Part shown: positions 9,364 to 18,732 of the stretch, piece by piece
Layout: every line of letters begins with the position of its first letter
How positions within the stretch are numbered: the stretch's first letter is position 1
Assembly (NCBI GenBank): GCA_026398535.1
Contig: JAPLSQ010000125.1
Span: forward strand, 1 to 42,834
Source: Candidatus Sumerlaeota bacterium
Lineage (GTDB): Bacteria; Sumerlaeota; Sumerlaeia; Sumerlaeales; Sumerlaeaceae
Direction: 5' to 3'
Length of the DNA stretch: 42,834 nucleotides
Translations under genes and position numbers: made by a program
Notes under the pieces: model-generated
The model's database searches: none
The model's input: only the letters and a program-made list of their open reading frames with translations
What the model was told of the DNA's origin: nothing

Positions 9364-10893
9364 ATGAAACAATTTTATCTCCTGCTGATTGCGGTTATCG
9401 CATTTGCGCAATGCGCCGGTTTGAACGCGCAGACAGACAAGAAGGCCTCGGCCGATATTCCCAAGGCTCCGCGCGAGTTTCGGGGCGCATGGGTGGCAAC
9501 TGTGTCGAACATCGACTGGCCCTCATCGCCTGCTCTGTCCACCGAGCAGCAGAAGTCCGAGCTTGTCGCAATCCTCGACAAAGCTGTTGAACTCAACCTG
9601 AATGCGATTGTTTTTCAGGTGCGCCCAGCCTGCGACGCCATGTATGACTCGAAGATCGAGCCATGGTCGGAATACCTGACCGGCCAGCAGGGCAAAGCGC
9701 CCGAACCATATTATGATCCGCTGAAGTTCATTGTGGAGGAAGCCCACAAGCGCGGTCTCGAACTCCACACCTGGTTCAATCCTTACAGGGCATGGCATCC
9801 CTCGGCAAAGTCCGAACCGGCGCCCAACCATGTCAGCAAGGCGAAACCCAAGATCACAAAATCATATGGAAAACACCTGTGGCTCGATCCCGGCGAGAAG
9901 GAAACTCGCGAACACACAATCAGCGTCATCATGGATGTCGTCAACCGCTATGACATCGATGGCGTGCATATCGATGACTATTTCTATCCTTACAAGGAAA
10001 AGGACAAGGATAAGAAGACGATAGAATTCCCCGATGAAGCGAGCTACAAAAAATATGTGGACGCGGGCGGGACGCTCCAACGCAACAACTGGCGGCGTGA
10101 CAATGTGAACCGTTTTGTCGAACGTTTCTACAAGGACGTCAAGACCGCCAAATCCTGGGTCAAGGTCGGCATCAGCCCCTTTGGTATCTGGAAACCTGGT
10201 TATCCCTCACAGGTCAAGGGATTCGATCAATACGAGGAATTGTATGCCGACGCCAAATTATGGCTCAACAGGGGTTGGGTGGATTATTGGACGCCGCAAC
10301 TATACTGGAAAACATCAAGCCCTGAGCAAAGTTTTCCCGTCCTTCTGGCGTGGTGGGCCGGGGAGAACAAGAAGGAGCGCAACTTGTGGCCCGGGCTTTT
10401 CACCAGCCGCGTGTCTGACCGGGAGCAAAGCTGGCCCGCCAGCGAGATTGTCAATCAGATCAAACTCACCCGCGCCCAACCCGGCGCCACTGGCGATGTT
10501 CATTTCAGCATGAAGGCTCTCATGAAGAACGCGGGACACATTAACGATTACCTCACATCACCCGCACAGGACATCTACTGCAAAACCGCCATCGTGCCAG
10601 CCTCTCCATGGCTTGATAAAACAGCGCCCGCGGAGCCGACGGTGGCGCTGAAAGACAGCGAGGATGGAAGCAAACTGTTATCATGGAAAGCCGGTTCAAA
10701 TGACAAGGATATCCGCTGGTGGCTGTTGTCCATCCTGACAGACGGCAAGTGGAATTACAAGACTCTCCCGGCAGACAAAATGTCATTTGAGATCAAAAAG
10801 GACGGCGACAAGCCGTTGCCTTCCATGATCGCGGTTTCGGCCATCAACCGTGTGGGCAACGAGAGTCCGCCAACAGCGCAATCCATAAAATAA
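9364..10893 (+). CDS. Exported GHL10-type glycoside hydrolase-like protein (YngK family)
   Basis: A 509-aa protein with a clean signal peptide (residues 1 to about 23, cleavage after L-N-A). A GHL10 (DUF187) TIM-barrel follows, starting P-R-E-F-R-G-A-W-V-A-T-V and covering about 35-365. Family motifs are Q-V-R-P-A-C-D-A, H-T-W-F-N-P-Y-R-A, D-G-V-H-I-D-D-Y-F-Y-P-Y, where an acidic residue is expected to be catalytic, and V-G-I-S-P-F-G-I-W. The C-terminal 90 residues look like a fibronectin-III type fold. Members probably cleave glycan backbones in the periplasm or outside the cell; the substrate is not settled. The frame extends to a TTG at 9328, but the ATG at 9364 begins the signal peptide directly and is preferred. 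A CRP-like palindrome lies upstream and a hairpin downstream. Confidence 0.9.
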   Translation: MKQFYLLLIAVIAFAQCAGLNAQTDKKASADIPKAPREFRGAWVATVSNIDWPSSPALSTEQQKSELVAILDKAVELNLNAIVFQVRPACDAMYDSKIEPWSEYLTGQQGKAPEPYYDPLKFIVEEAHKRGLELHTWFNPYRAWHPSAKSEPAPNHVSKAKPKITKSYGKHLWLDPGEKETREHTISVIMDVVNRYDIDGVHIDDYFYPYKEKDKDKKTIEFPDEASYKKYVDAGGTLQRNNWRRDNVNRFVERFYKDVKTAKSWVKVGISPFGIWKPGYPSQVKGFDQYEELYADAKLWLNRGWVDYWTPQLYWKTSSPEQSFPVLLAWWAGENKKERNLWPGLFTSRVSDREQSWPASEIVNQIKLTRAQPGATGDVHFSMKALMKNAGHINDYLTSPAQDIYCKTAIVPASPWLDKTAPAEPTVALKDSEDGSKLLSWKAGSNDKDIRWWLLSILTDGKWNYKTLPADKMSFEIKKDGDKPLPSMIAVSAINRVGNESPPTAQSIK

Positions 10894-10958
10894 AACACGG
10901 CGCGGCTTATTCCGGGGGCATCTTGATTCGGTTATGGTTCTTGAGAGTTTCATTGTTG

Positions 10959-10976
10959 TGTCCGCCGTCGCGGACA
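10959..10976 (+). terminator. Possible rho-independent terminator after the GHL10 gene
   Basis: A perfect 7-bp hairpin TGTCCGC-cgtc-GCGGACA lies 66 bases after the GHL10 stop. The bases after it are only moderately T-rich, so it may be a weak terminator or another kind of hairpin. The surrounding gap (10894-11137) holds no other convincing feature. Confidence 0.35.
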
Positions 10977-11137
10977 TCCTTGCCTGTCTTCGCCATGGCC
11001 GGGAAAGCAGTGTCGTCCGCAGACGTTCTCCCAGGAATGGAAGATAAACATTGTCATTTATGTAAATGGTTGTTTAATCCGCTCAGGCGAAGAAAATATG
11101 CCCGGGCGGGATGACACGAAGTCAAGGAGTCAACATC

Positions 11138-11590
11138 ATGAAAACTCAGTTCATCATAGCCATTGTTGCTGGTGTTGTCCTTTTCTGGGCTGTCATGATT
11201 GGCCTGATCGTATTCGTTCTGACGAGATTGGCAGGCGGGCGCGGGGGAAATTGGAAAGGTTTGGCTAAGCGCTATACCAGCAGCGAGGCGCCGCCGGATG
11301 GGAATATGTTCAAAAAGCAGACCATCCGGATGGGGAGCGTGAATTATAAGAATTGCGTTACTATTGGGGTCTCACAAAGCGGACTTTACCTTGCCCTGTC
11401 AGGATTTTTCGGTAAGGCCGCGAGACTGTCCTCTGTCCTTATCCCATGGGAGGATATCAAGGTTTCAGGCGCAACACGTCTTTACTGGCGCTCCGCCGTC
11501 ATGCTCAATATCGCAAATCCCCCCTTGGCGCAAGTAACGCTGTATCAAAACATTTTTAACGCAATACAACAGCATTTGAAACCGGCATGA
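11138..11590 (+). CDS. Small membrane-anchored protein, PH-like domain, unknown function
   Basis: A 150-aa protein with one N-terminal membrane helix (about 5-30) and a soluble beta-rich domain. The pattern G-L-Y-L-A-L-S followed by L-I-P-W-E-D-I-K-V resembles bacterial PH-like domains found in many uncharacterised membrane proteins. That likeness is a weak fold-level judgement. The reading frame starts at an ATG at 11111, but the ATG at 11138 has A-A-G-G-A-G eight bases upstream and begins right before the membrane helix, so it was chosen. It precedes the RND adaptor gene by 52 bases on the same strand and could be transcribed with it. No catalytic motif is visible. Confidence 0.7.
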   Translation: MKTQFIIAIVAGVVLFWAVMIGLIVFVLTRLAGGRGGNWKGLAKRYTSSEAPPDGNMFKKQTIRMGSVNYKNCVTIGVSQSGLYLALSGFFGKAARLSSVLIPWEDIKVSGATRLYWRSAVMLNIANPPLAQVTLYQNIFNAIQQHLKPA

Positions 11591-11642
11591 TTCAACAAAT
11601 CTCCGCACAACCACCAAATGCGGCGAACGGAATGAAGAAATA

Positions 11643-12725
11643 ATGAGCAGAAAATGGCGATTATTGAACGGCGCGATCATCATCATTGTGATCGGCATAG
11701 TCATTTATTGGCAAATCGGAGGCTTTCAGCATAAGATCAAATCCGCCGAATCAGCCATACCGGATTCAGTAATTGCGGCAGGGGGGGCAACCGCGGCGGA
11801 GCAATTGACAATCCCGCTTTCCGAAGAAGCTGTTGGCGCCCTGCAGTCGCGCCACCGAGTCGACATCTCGCCGCAGATACAGGCTGCCATCCTTGAGGTG
11901 CGCTTCAACGCGGGCGATTCCGTTAAACAGGGCGATGTGCTGGTGCGGCTTGATCCTCGCGACCTCGAAGCACGGGTTGGCCAGGCAGAACAGGCTCTGA
12001 GCGCCGCTGAGGCAAATTACAAGCAGGCATCCGCCGACTATGCCCGCGCGCAGGAGTTGCTCAATCGCAAAGTGGCGTCGGCACAGGAGGCTGACAATGC
12101 GCGGTTGCGCGTCGAAGTGACATCAGCCAGTGTCGGTGAGACGCGCCGCGGCCTCGAACAGGCGCGCATCGGACAATCTTATGCCGAGATACGATCTCCG
12201 GTGACGGGAGTTGTCATTGAAAAGCAGCAGAATACGGGCGATGTCGCAATGCCTGGCCGCGCTATTATCTCGCTTTATGATCCCTCGCTGTTGCGGCTCG
12301 AGGCGCCCGTGCGTGAAGCTCTCGCGCGCAAGTTGCGCCCGGGCGATTCATTAAATGTCCGCATGGGTTCCGGCGAATTGGAGACAACGGGCGCCATCGG
12401 CGAGATTGTCCCCCAGGCCGACATCGCCAGCCGTTCATTTCTGGTGAAGGTCATCATCCCCCGGGTGTCCGGATTATACGCGGGCATGTATGGCCGTATC
12501 TCCATTACGACGGGCGCCGAGACAGTGACTGTCGTGCCGGCCAACAGCGTCGAACGTATCGGACAGCTTGAATATGTGAGAATCATCACCAATGGCAAAC
12601 TGGAACACCGCTTCGTTCAGACTGGCCGGATGTTCGGCGACAAACTCGAAATCCTCTCAGGCATCAACAAAGGTGAAATGATAGCGACCGCATCCGCAAA
12701 GGAAGCCCGATCCGGAAACCAATGA
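11643..12725 (+). CDS. RND efflux periplasmic adaptor (HlyD/AcrA family)
   Basis: Membrane fusion protein of a tripartite efflux pump, linking the inner-membrane RND transporter to an outer-membrane channel. It has an N-terminal membrane anchor (about 8-25), a lipoyl half with F-N-A-G-D-S-V-K-Q-G-D-V-L, and an alpha-hairpin (about 105-185) rich in Ala and Glu. The second lipoyl half has I-R-S-P-V-T-G-V-V, and beta-barrel and membrane-proximal domains follow (about 220-350). The length of 360 aa is normal. Its stop overlaps the start of the pump gene in an A-T-G-A arrangement, so the two are almost certainly translationally coupled. No lipobox is seen; anchoring is by the N-terminal helix. No outer-membrane factor gene lies in the window. 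Confidence 0.93.
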   Translation: MSRKWRLLNGAIIIIVIGIVIYWQIGGFQHKIKSAESAIPDSVIAAGGATAAEQLTIPLSEEAVGALQSRHRVDISPQIQAAILEVRFNAGDSVKQGDVLVRLDPRDLEARVGQAEQALSAAEANYKQASADYARAQELLNRKVASAQEADNARLRVEVTSASVGETRRGLEQARIGQSYAEIRSPVTGVVIEKQQNTGDVAMPGRAIISLYDPSLLRLEAPVREALARKLRPGDSLNVRMGSGELETTGAIGEIVPQADIASRSFLVKVIIPRVSGLYAGMYGRISITTGAETVTVVPANSVERIGQLEYVRIITNGKLEHRFVQTGRMFGDKLEILSGINKGEMIATASAKEARSGNQ

Positions 12726-15700
12726 CATCCTGCGCGCCTTCACAATCAGACAAGGCTCCCGATAGCAACTCGCTGACACAGCGCATAGTGGCTGCGTTTC
12801 TGGGCGGGAATCTCTCCGTTCTTTTGATCATACTTTCATTTATTCTTGGCGCCGTGGCGCTCGTGGTGACATCGCGCGAGGAAGAGCCGCAAATCATTGT
12901 GCCGCTTGCCGACGTGATCGTCCAAGCGCCCAGTGCCGGCGCCGCGGAGATTGAGCGTCAAATTTCCACTCGCCTTGAGAAAATGCTCTTTCAGATTGAC
13001 GGGGTGGAGTATGTGTACTCGATGTCGCGGCCGGGCATGGCGATCGTAACTGTCCGCTTCAGAGTGGGCGAGGACCGCGAACGCAGCCTCATCAAGCTCT
13101 ACAACAAGGTCTACATGAACCAGGACCAAGCGCCGCCCATAGTGACGGGGTGGGTCATCAAGCCGGTGGAAATCGACGATGTTCCGATCGTCAATCTGAC
13201 TTTTACCAGCGCAAAGCTCGATGAATACGGGCTGAGACGGGTGGCCGAAGAGGCGGAAATCCGCATACAGGCTGTGTCCGACACAGGCAGGACCTATATT
13301 GTGGGCGGACAGCCGCGCCGGGCATTTGTCAAACTCGATCCTGTAAAGATGGCAGCTTACAGTGTCTCCACATCTGACATTACACGGGCATTGCAGGCGG
13401 CAAATGTTTCTTTGCCCGCAGGCGCATTCGCCCAGCAAAACCAGCAATACCTTGTGACAGCAGGCAAACCGCTGACAGACGCGCGCGAGCTGGATAAGCT
13501 TGTCATCAGCGTGACGAACAATCGGCCTGTTTACTTGGCTGATGTTGCCATCATACAGGACGGCCCCGACGAAATCGAGTCCTATACGCGATATGGTTGC
13601 GGGCCTGCCCGGCAATACGCGCGTGTCATGGGCGATCCGGTAATTCTGGACGACGCACATGCCGGCGGACCAAAGAATATGCCGGCAGTGACGCTGGCGG
13701 TTGCCAAGAAAAAGGGCGCCAATGCCGTCAACGTGTCGCGCGCCATCGAGGCTGCCATCGACAAAATGCGCGGCTCGGTCATTCCCTCGGATGTCGGCGT
13801 GGTTGTCACGCGCGATTATGGCGAAACCGCCAATGACAAGGTCAACGAATTGGTGGATGGTCTTGTGCTGGCCATTCTCACTGTGCTGGTTCTTCTGGCC
13901 CTCACGCTCGGCTGGCGCGAGGCATTCATTGTTGCCGTCGCCATACCCATTGTTTACTCTCTCACACTGATCGTCAATTATACGCTGGGATACACCATCA
14001 ATCGGGTCACACTTTTTGCCATGATTCTGGCATTGGGACTGTTGGTCGATGATCCCATTGTCGATGTCGAAAACATCTACAGACACCTCAAGATGAAGCT
14101 GCGGGCTCCGTTCGACGCTGTGCTTTTTGCGGTAAACGAGGTGCGACCCCCCGTGATCCTTGCCACGCTGGCAGTGATCATTTCCTTCCTGCCGATGTTT
14201 TTCATCACGGGGATGATGGGACCATACATGCGCCCAATGGCGATCAATGTGCCGTTGGCCATGATCATGTCGCTCGTGGTCGCGTTCACGATCACTCCAT
14301 GGATGAGCTACCATCTGCTGAAGGGATACGCTGCGCGAACCGGCAATAGTCACGCCGCTGCTGACGGCCACGATGAAGCCCCGCCTGCGCTCAGGCGCTT
14401 CTTTACCGCGCTGCTTGCGCCTTTTATACGATCACGAAACGCCCGCATCGGCTTGATCATCGCGATCATCGCGCTACTTGCCTTCTCCGGACTGTTGGTC
14501 ATCTGGCGCAAAGTCCCGCTGAAAATGCTCCCCTTCGACAACAAGAACGAATTCCAGCTTGTGATTGACATGCCCGAAGGCACGCCGCTCGAGAAAACCA
14601 CAGCCTTGACACAAGCGCTTGCCGACCGGTTGCAAACCGCGCCTGAGGTTGCCGACTATACGATATATGCGGGTGTGCCCTCTCCGATGGATTTCAACGG
14701 CTTGGTCAGACACTACTACATGCGCAACGGCCCGCATTTGGCCGACATCCGCGTCAACCTCGCGCCGAAGAAAAACCGGATGATGCAAAGTCACGATATT
14801 CTGCTGCGATTGCGGCGCGATCTGACCGGCATCGCCGAAACCCATGGCGCACGGCTCAAACTCGTCGAATCGCCGCCCGGGCCCCCTGTCATCGCGACAC
14901 TCACCGCCGAGGTTTACGGAACGCCCGGCATGCCGTATGCGCAAATCCAGGCAGCCGCGGAGGATGTCCGCGCGCGCCTTGCGCGGCAAGAGGCCGTTGT
15001 CGACACGGATTCCACAGTGGAAGACGATCAGCCAAAATATGTTTTCGAGCTCGACCGCGAAAAGGCAGCGCTGAGCGGCATCACAGCGGCAGAGGTTGCC
15101 AACACGCTGGCGGTGTTCATGCAAGGCGCCGCGCCTTCGATGCTCCACTCGGATCATGAGGTCAATCCGCTCATGATCAAGTTGCGCTTGCCGCGTGACC
15201 AGCGAAGCTCTCAGATGAAATTTCCGGGTCTGTATGCTAAAGGGCTGTCAGGCAATCAGGTGCAGCTCGGAGAGATCGGCGTTTTCCGCCTGGTGACGGA
15301 AGACCAGACCATCTATCACAAGAATCTCCTGCCTGTGGCTTATGTGTTCGGCGATACGGCAGGCCGGGCGCCCGCAGACGTTGTCCTGGCAATGCAAAGC
15401 GAGTTGAAAAGGAATCCCACACTGACTGGCACAACCGTCACATGGTCGGGCGAGGGCGAATGGAAAATCACACTCGATGTCTTCCGCGACCTGGGATTGG
15501 CCTTCATCGGCGCCCTCCTTGGCATCTATATACTGCTCGTGTGGGACACGCGTTCCTACCTGCTGCCCCTTATCATCATGCTCTCCATTCCTTTGACCGT
15601 GATCGGCATCATGCCGGGATTCTGGCTGCTCAACGCCATCACGAACCGGCCAGTAGGAGGTTTCGAGACTCCGGTTTTTTTCACAGCGACAGCGATGATC

Positions 15701-16030
15701 GGAATGATCGCGCTGTCCGGCATCGTCGTGCGCAATTCCATCATCCTGATCGATTTTATCCACCGCGGCCTGGAGCGTGGAATGCCGCTGAGAGACGCCA
15801 TCATCAGCAGCGCCTCGGTGCGCGCCCGCCCGATTTTCCTTACCGCGGCCGCGGCACTGCTGGGCGCATGGCCCATCACGCTTGATCCCATTTTCAGCGG
15901 CCTCGCGTGGTCGCTCATCTTTGGACTGTTTGTCTCAACCTCATTTACGCTCCTCGTTGTGCCGGTTGTTTACTGGATGGTCTATGGACCGTCATCCCAT
16001 CAATCACGCGAAGCGCATTCCGCAGATTGA
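12722..16030 (+). CDS. RND family efflux transporter (AcrB/HAE-like)
   Basis: An inner-membrane proton-driven exporter of 1102 aa, with the normal duplicated layout: TM1, a large periplasmic loop, TM2-6, an internal repeat with TM7, a second loop, then TM8-12. The TM4 motif reads G-L-L-V-D-D-P-I-V-D-V-E-N, which keeps the paired aspartates of the proton relay. The N-terminus before TM1 is longer than usual by about 20 residues. Periplasmic pore-domain motifs such as V-T-R-D-Y-G-E and the TM11-12 region S-V-R-A-R-P-I-F-L-T-A-A-A-A are present. It could export drugs, lipids or other small amphiphiles; the substrate cannot be predicted. It overlaps the adaptor gene by four bases and is followed 59 bases later by a lipoprotein gene. 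The first ATG in frame is used as the start because it couples to the adaptor stop. Confidence 0.94.
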   Translation: MTSCAPSQSDKAPDSNSLTQRIVAAFLGGNLSVLLIILSFILGAVALVVTSREEEPQIIVPLADVIVQAPSAGAAEIERQISTRLEKMLFQIDGVEYVYSMSRPGMAIVTVRFRVGEDRERSLIKLYNKVYMNQDQAPPIVTGWVIKPVEIDDVPIVNLTFTSAKLDEYGLRRVAEEAEIRIQAVSDTGRTYIVGGQPRRAFVKLDPVKMAAYSVSTSDITRALQAANVSLPAGAFAQQNQQYLVTAGKPLTDARELDKLVISVTNNRPVYLADVAIIQDGPDEIESYTRYGCGPARQYARVMGDPVILDDAHAGGPKNMPAVTLAVAKKKGANAVNVSRAIEAAIDKMRGSVIPSDVGVVVTRDYGETANDKVNELVDGLVLAILTVLVLLALTLGWREAFIVAVAIPIVYSLTLIVNYTLGYTINRVTLFAMILALGLLVDDPIVDVENIYRHLKMKLRAPFDAVLFAVNEVRPPVILATLAVIISFLPMFFITGMMGPYMRPMAINVPLAMIMSLVVAFTITPWMSYHLLKGYAARTGNSHAAADGHDEAPPALRRFFTALLAPFIRSRNARIGLIIAIIALLAFSGLLVIWRKVPLKMLPFDNKNEFQLVIDMPEGTPLEKTTALTQALADRLQTAPEVADYTIYAGVPSPMDFNGLVRHYYMRNGPHLADIRVNLAPKKNRMMQSHDILLRLRRDLTGIAETHGARLKLVESPPGPPVIATLTAEVYGTPGMPYAQIQAAAEDVRARLARQEAVVDTDSTVEDDQPKYVFELDREKAALSGITAAEVANTLAVFMQGAAPSMLHSDHEVNPLMIKLRLPRDQRSSQMKFPGLYAKGLSGNQVQLGEIGVFRLVTEDQTIYHKNLLPVAYVFGDTAGRAPADVVLAMQSELKRNPTLTGTTVTWSGEGEWKITLDVFRDLGLAFIGALLGIYILLVWDTRSYLLPLIIMLSIPLTVIGIMPGFWLLNAITNRPVGGFETPVFFTATAMIGMIALSGIVVRNSIILIDFIHRGLERGMPLRDAIISSASVRARPIFLTAAAALLGAWPITLDPIFSGLAWSLIFGLFVSTSFTLLVVPVVYWMVYGPSSHQSREAHSAD

Positions 16031-16089
16031 CATCATCCCCCCATCTGATAAACGTTTTCCAAGATTATCGCCTGAAAGGCATTTGAGCG

Positions 16090-17157
16090 ATGAACAGATT
16101 TGTTTCCTCAACAGTGATATTGTCAACCGCGCTGCTTCTGCCAGGTTGCGATTCCCGCGAACCCATGGATTATCTGCCAGACTGCCCGGCATATCTGTGC
16201 GTCAATTCATCGCAGATCCAGTCGCAAGCAGGAGCCAAGCGGCTGACAGACGCGATGCGGAAGATCAACAATAAACAGGACGTCGTTATCGGCAAATCAG
16301 ACCGCACCTATTTGGGACTCGCGAACTTCGGCCCCTCGCCAAACATGTATGGCGTCATGACAGGCCAGGCGGGTTACACAAATTCCGCGCTGAATGAACT
16401 GAAGAACAATGGCGGCGTGGAGACAAAGATCGACGGCCGGCGCGCTGTGACCATTAATGACGTTTGCATGGTTGAACTTTCCGAAACCGCGCTGCTGCTC
16501 GCAGGCAATCGCAGTGATTACGAGACCATGGCACGCACAGCTAAAAAGAAAAATCCGGCGGCCATCATCTCGCCGCTCTTCATGAAACTCAACCTGCTCG
16601 CGGCCAGCCACGCGCTGTGCGCGGGCGTCAAGGCCGAAGAGATTCTCGCCAAGGCCGGACCCAGTCTCGGAATCGTCGAGAGTATGGACCAGAAAGGAGC
16701 GGAAGCCCTGAAGCAGGTTAAAATACTATCCGTGACCATGGATTGGGACAAACAGCCGCAGCTGGTGGCAGTGGCGCACATGGACGGCGAGACAGGGAAA
16801 AACGACTTGGCACGCCTTGCAAACCTGGCGCTGGCATTTGCCAAAACCAAGGCCGGAGACGGCAAGTCCATGTTTGATTTCGTCAAGCACCTCGAAGCAA
16901 CAACATCAGCCGACGGCGTTACGATGACGCTCGACATTCCCAAGGATATTGCCGACCCCGCATTGGACAAGATCGAGAAACTCGCTGCCGGTCTCCCCGC
17001 TGATCCCGCTCAACGCCAGACCGCTTTGCAGGCAGCCATGACGCAATTTCTGCTCAGCATGCCCGGCACTTTAGCTCCGCGGCCCCCGGGATCACATACC
17101 ATGCCAAGACCGCCTCGTCCCGCCACGATAACACCAGCTCCGGCGCCGCCCAGGTAA
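16090..17157 (+). CDS. Putative lipoprotein, unknown function
   Basis: A 355-aa protein with a lipoprotein signal. The N-terminal hydrophobic run ends in L-L-P-G-C (cysteine 20), a reasonable lipobox followed by D-S-R, which would favour inner-membrane retention if the E. coli +2 rule applies here. The body is a mixed alpha/beta protein without recognisable catalytic motifs. Repeated surface-type patterns with Lys-rich helices (N-D-L-A-R-L-A-N-L-A-L-A-F-A) recall DUF3352-like exported proteins, but this is a weak impression. The last 30 residues are Pro-rich and probably disordered. A G-A-A-A-G-G stretch lies about ten bases before the ATG. It lies between the RND pump and a GH5 gene on the same strand (59 and 26 bases), so it may share their transcript. 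Confidence 0.72.
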   Translation: MNRFVSSTVILSTALLLPGCDSREPMDYLPDCPAYLCVNSSQIQSQAGAKRLTDAMRKINNKQDVVIGKSDRTYLGLANFGPSPNMYGVMTGQAGYTNSALNELKNNGGVETKIDGRRAVTINDVCMVELSETALLLAGNRSDYETMARTAKKKNPAAIISPLFMKLNLLAASHALCAGVKAEEILAKAGPSLGIVESMDQKGAEALKQVKILSVTMDWDKQPQLVAVAHMDGETGKNDLARLANLALAFAKTKAGDGKSMFDFVKHLEATTSADGVTMTLDIPKDIADPALDKIEKLAAGLPADPAQRQTALQAAMTQFLLSMPGTLAPRPPGSHTMPRPPRPATITPAPAPPR

Positions 17158-17183
17158 CGATCCGCACCAGGAGGAACGCGCAA

Positions 17184-18710
17184 ATGAAGCGGAGATTATA
17201 CGGTCTTTTGTCATGCTTTGCGGCATGCGCACTTGCTGCAGCTCAACCCGCTGATCTTGTGACAACACACGGACGAAACTTCGTCCATCAGGGGAAAGTG
17301 TTCCGTTTCGTGGGCGTGAACATTCGCGGGCTTTCCCAATACGGCAAACCCGTTCCCCTTCCCTACACTTCAACAGGCGATATCGACACAAACATCAATG
17401 GGGCGGCATCGATGGGCGTCAAGGTCATCCGGCTCTTCGCGCCGAACAGCGAATACTCCACACAGGACAACATCGACCGGTTGCGGGGCGTGCTCGACAA
17501 GATGCTGCTTGCGAACATGAAAGCCATCGTCTGTATGACCGACTTCTATTACAACAATTACCATCCCGCCGGGGACGATTCCTTTTACACATCGCAGGGG
17601 GGATGGCAGTTGCTCAACGACACATGGTTCAAAACCGGCTACACTCTGAATTATCTGCCGTGGATTCGGTCCGTGGCGGATCAGTTGAAGAATCACAGCG
17701 CCGTGTTTGCATGGGAACTGGGCAATGAGCTGTCCGACCTGCAAACTCAGGCAAACATCATCCCCTTCGCCCGCGCCGCCGCCGCGGCAATCAAGGCGAT
17801 TGATCCCCATCACATGGTCACCACAGGCTTCCTGAGCATTGACCACATCCAAGTGGGCATCGACAACGGCATCAGCCTGTATTCCGATCCCAACATCGAT
17901 TTCATCACCGTGCACACCTACAATGGTCAGGATCCGTCAGCCAACTGGAATGTCGCATCGCGTGTCGAGAAGCCGCTTGTCGTGGAGGAATACGGCTGGA
18001 GCGCGAGCTCGGGCGACCGCGTTGCCAACACACAGGCACAGGTCAACAAATGGTATGACACGCGTCTTGTGAGCGGTTTCATGCAGTGGGGATACCAGGC
18101 AGGGACTTACGACATAGGCGACGGCGATAATGACGTGGGCATGGACCGTTACGCGCATCCCGATTATAACCAGCTTTTCTCGGTCTATCTGACACGCGCC
18201 AACGCGCTTGCCGTGAATCCGCCCGATCCACCACCGCTCGGACAGCCAGCGGGAACCAACCTTGCGCGAACAGCCGCAGGCTGGCAGGCTGACAGCTCCC
18301 TCAGTTCGTCATTCAGCCCCGACAGGGCGATCGATGGCATGCTCAACACAAAATGGACCTCCAACGGCGGAGCGCCGCCGCACTGGATAGCGCTCGATCT
18401 GGGCGCGATGAAAACCATCAACGGGTTTATCATCCGCATGGCTGGCGCGGGGACGGAACAGGTGGGCTATAATTTCAAATCGTTCGTACTCCAGTCAGGC
18501 GATTCACTGTCGGGCTCATGGAATACGATCACAGCCCCCGCCAATCCCGCGCAGTTTGCCGAGTTTACAACGTACACAACCCCGCCGATCAACGCCCGAT
18601 GCGTGCGCATCAATGTCACGCAAACAGGCATCGACAACTATGCGCGATTGCCGGAATTCGAGGTGTATGGCGCCGCCGGGACGAATGTGGCGGATTGGAG
18701 TATCTACTGA
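17184..18710 (+). CDS. Exported GH5-type glycoside hydrolase with F5/8 (discoidin) domain
   Basis: A 508-aa exported enzyme. The signal peptide ends near A-A-A-Q (21). The catalytic TIM barrel (about 25-340) has a family 5 pattern: G-V-N-I-R-G early, W-E-L-G-N-E with acid/base Glu182, and V-V-E-E-Y-G-W with the likely nucleophile Glu269. Similar sequences are mannanases or cellulase-like endoglycanases; the exact substrate is not certain. Residues about 355-500 form a coagulation-factor 5/8 type C carbohydrate-binding domain, with A-I-D-G-M-L-N-T-K-W and W-I-A-L-D-L-G and the closing L-P-E-F-E-V-Y. A strong A-G-G-A-G-G site nine bases before the ATG fixes the start. It converges on lysS with 22 bases between stops. 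Expected location is periplasmic or outside the cell. Confidence 0.9.
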   Translation: MKRRLYGLLSCFAACALAAAQPADLVTTHGRNFVHQGKVFRFVGVNIRGLSQYGKPVPLPYTSTGDIDTNINGAASMGVKVIRLFAPNSEYSTQDNIDRLRGVLDKMLLANMKAIVCMTDFYYNNYHPAGDDSFYTSQGGWQLLNDTWFKTGYTLNYLPWIRSVADQLKNHSAVFAWELGNELSDLQTQANIIPFARAAAAAIKAIDPHHMVTTGFLSIDHIQVGIDNGISLYSDPNIDFITVHTYNGQDPSANWNVASRVEKPLVVEEYGWSASSGDRVANTQAQVNKWYDTRLVSGFMQWGYQAGTYDIGDGDNDVGMDRYAHPDYNQLFSVYLTRANALAVNPPDPPPLGQPAGTNLARTAAGWQADSSLSSSFSPDRAIDGMLNTKWTSNGGAPPHWIALDLGAMKTINGFIIRMAGAGTEQVGYNFKSFVLQSGDSLSGSWNTITAPANPAQFAEFTTYTTPPINARCVRINVTQTGIDNYARLPEFEVYGAAGTNVADWSIY

Positions 18711-18732
18711 TTCCGGCGTGAATAGACAATAT

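Noticed and set aside
10907..10996. 29-codon frame on the minus strand between GHL10 and the small membrane gene
   Set aside because: Very short, no ribosome binding site, and it overlaps the proposed terminator hairpin; cannot be supported.
12836..14371. 511-codon open frame on the minus strand
   Set aside because: It lies inside the RND pump gene, is rich in His/Arg/Asp as expected for a shadow frame, and has no known motif.
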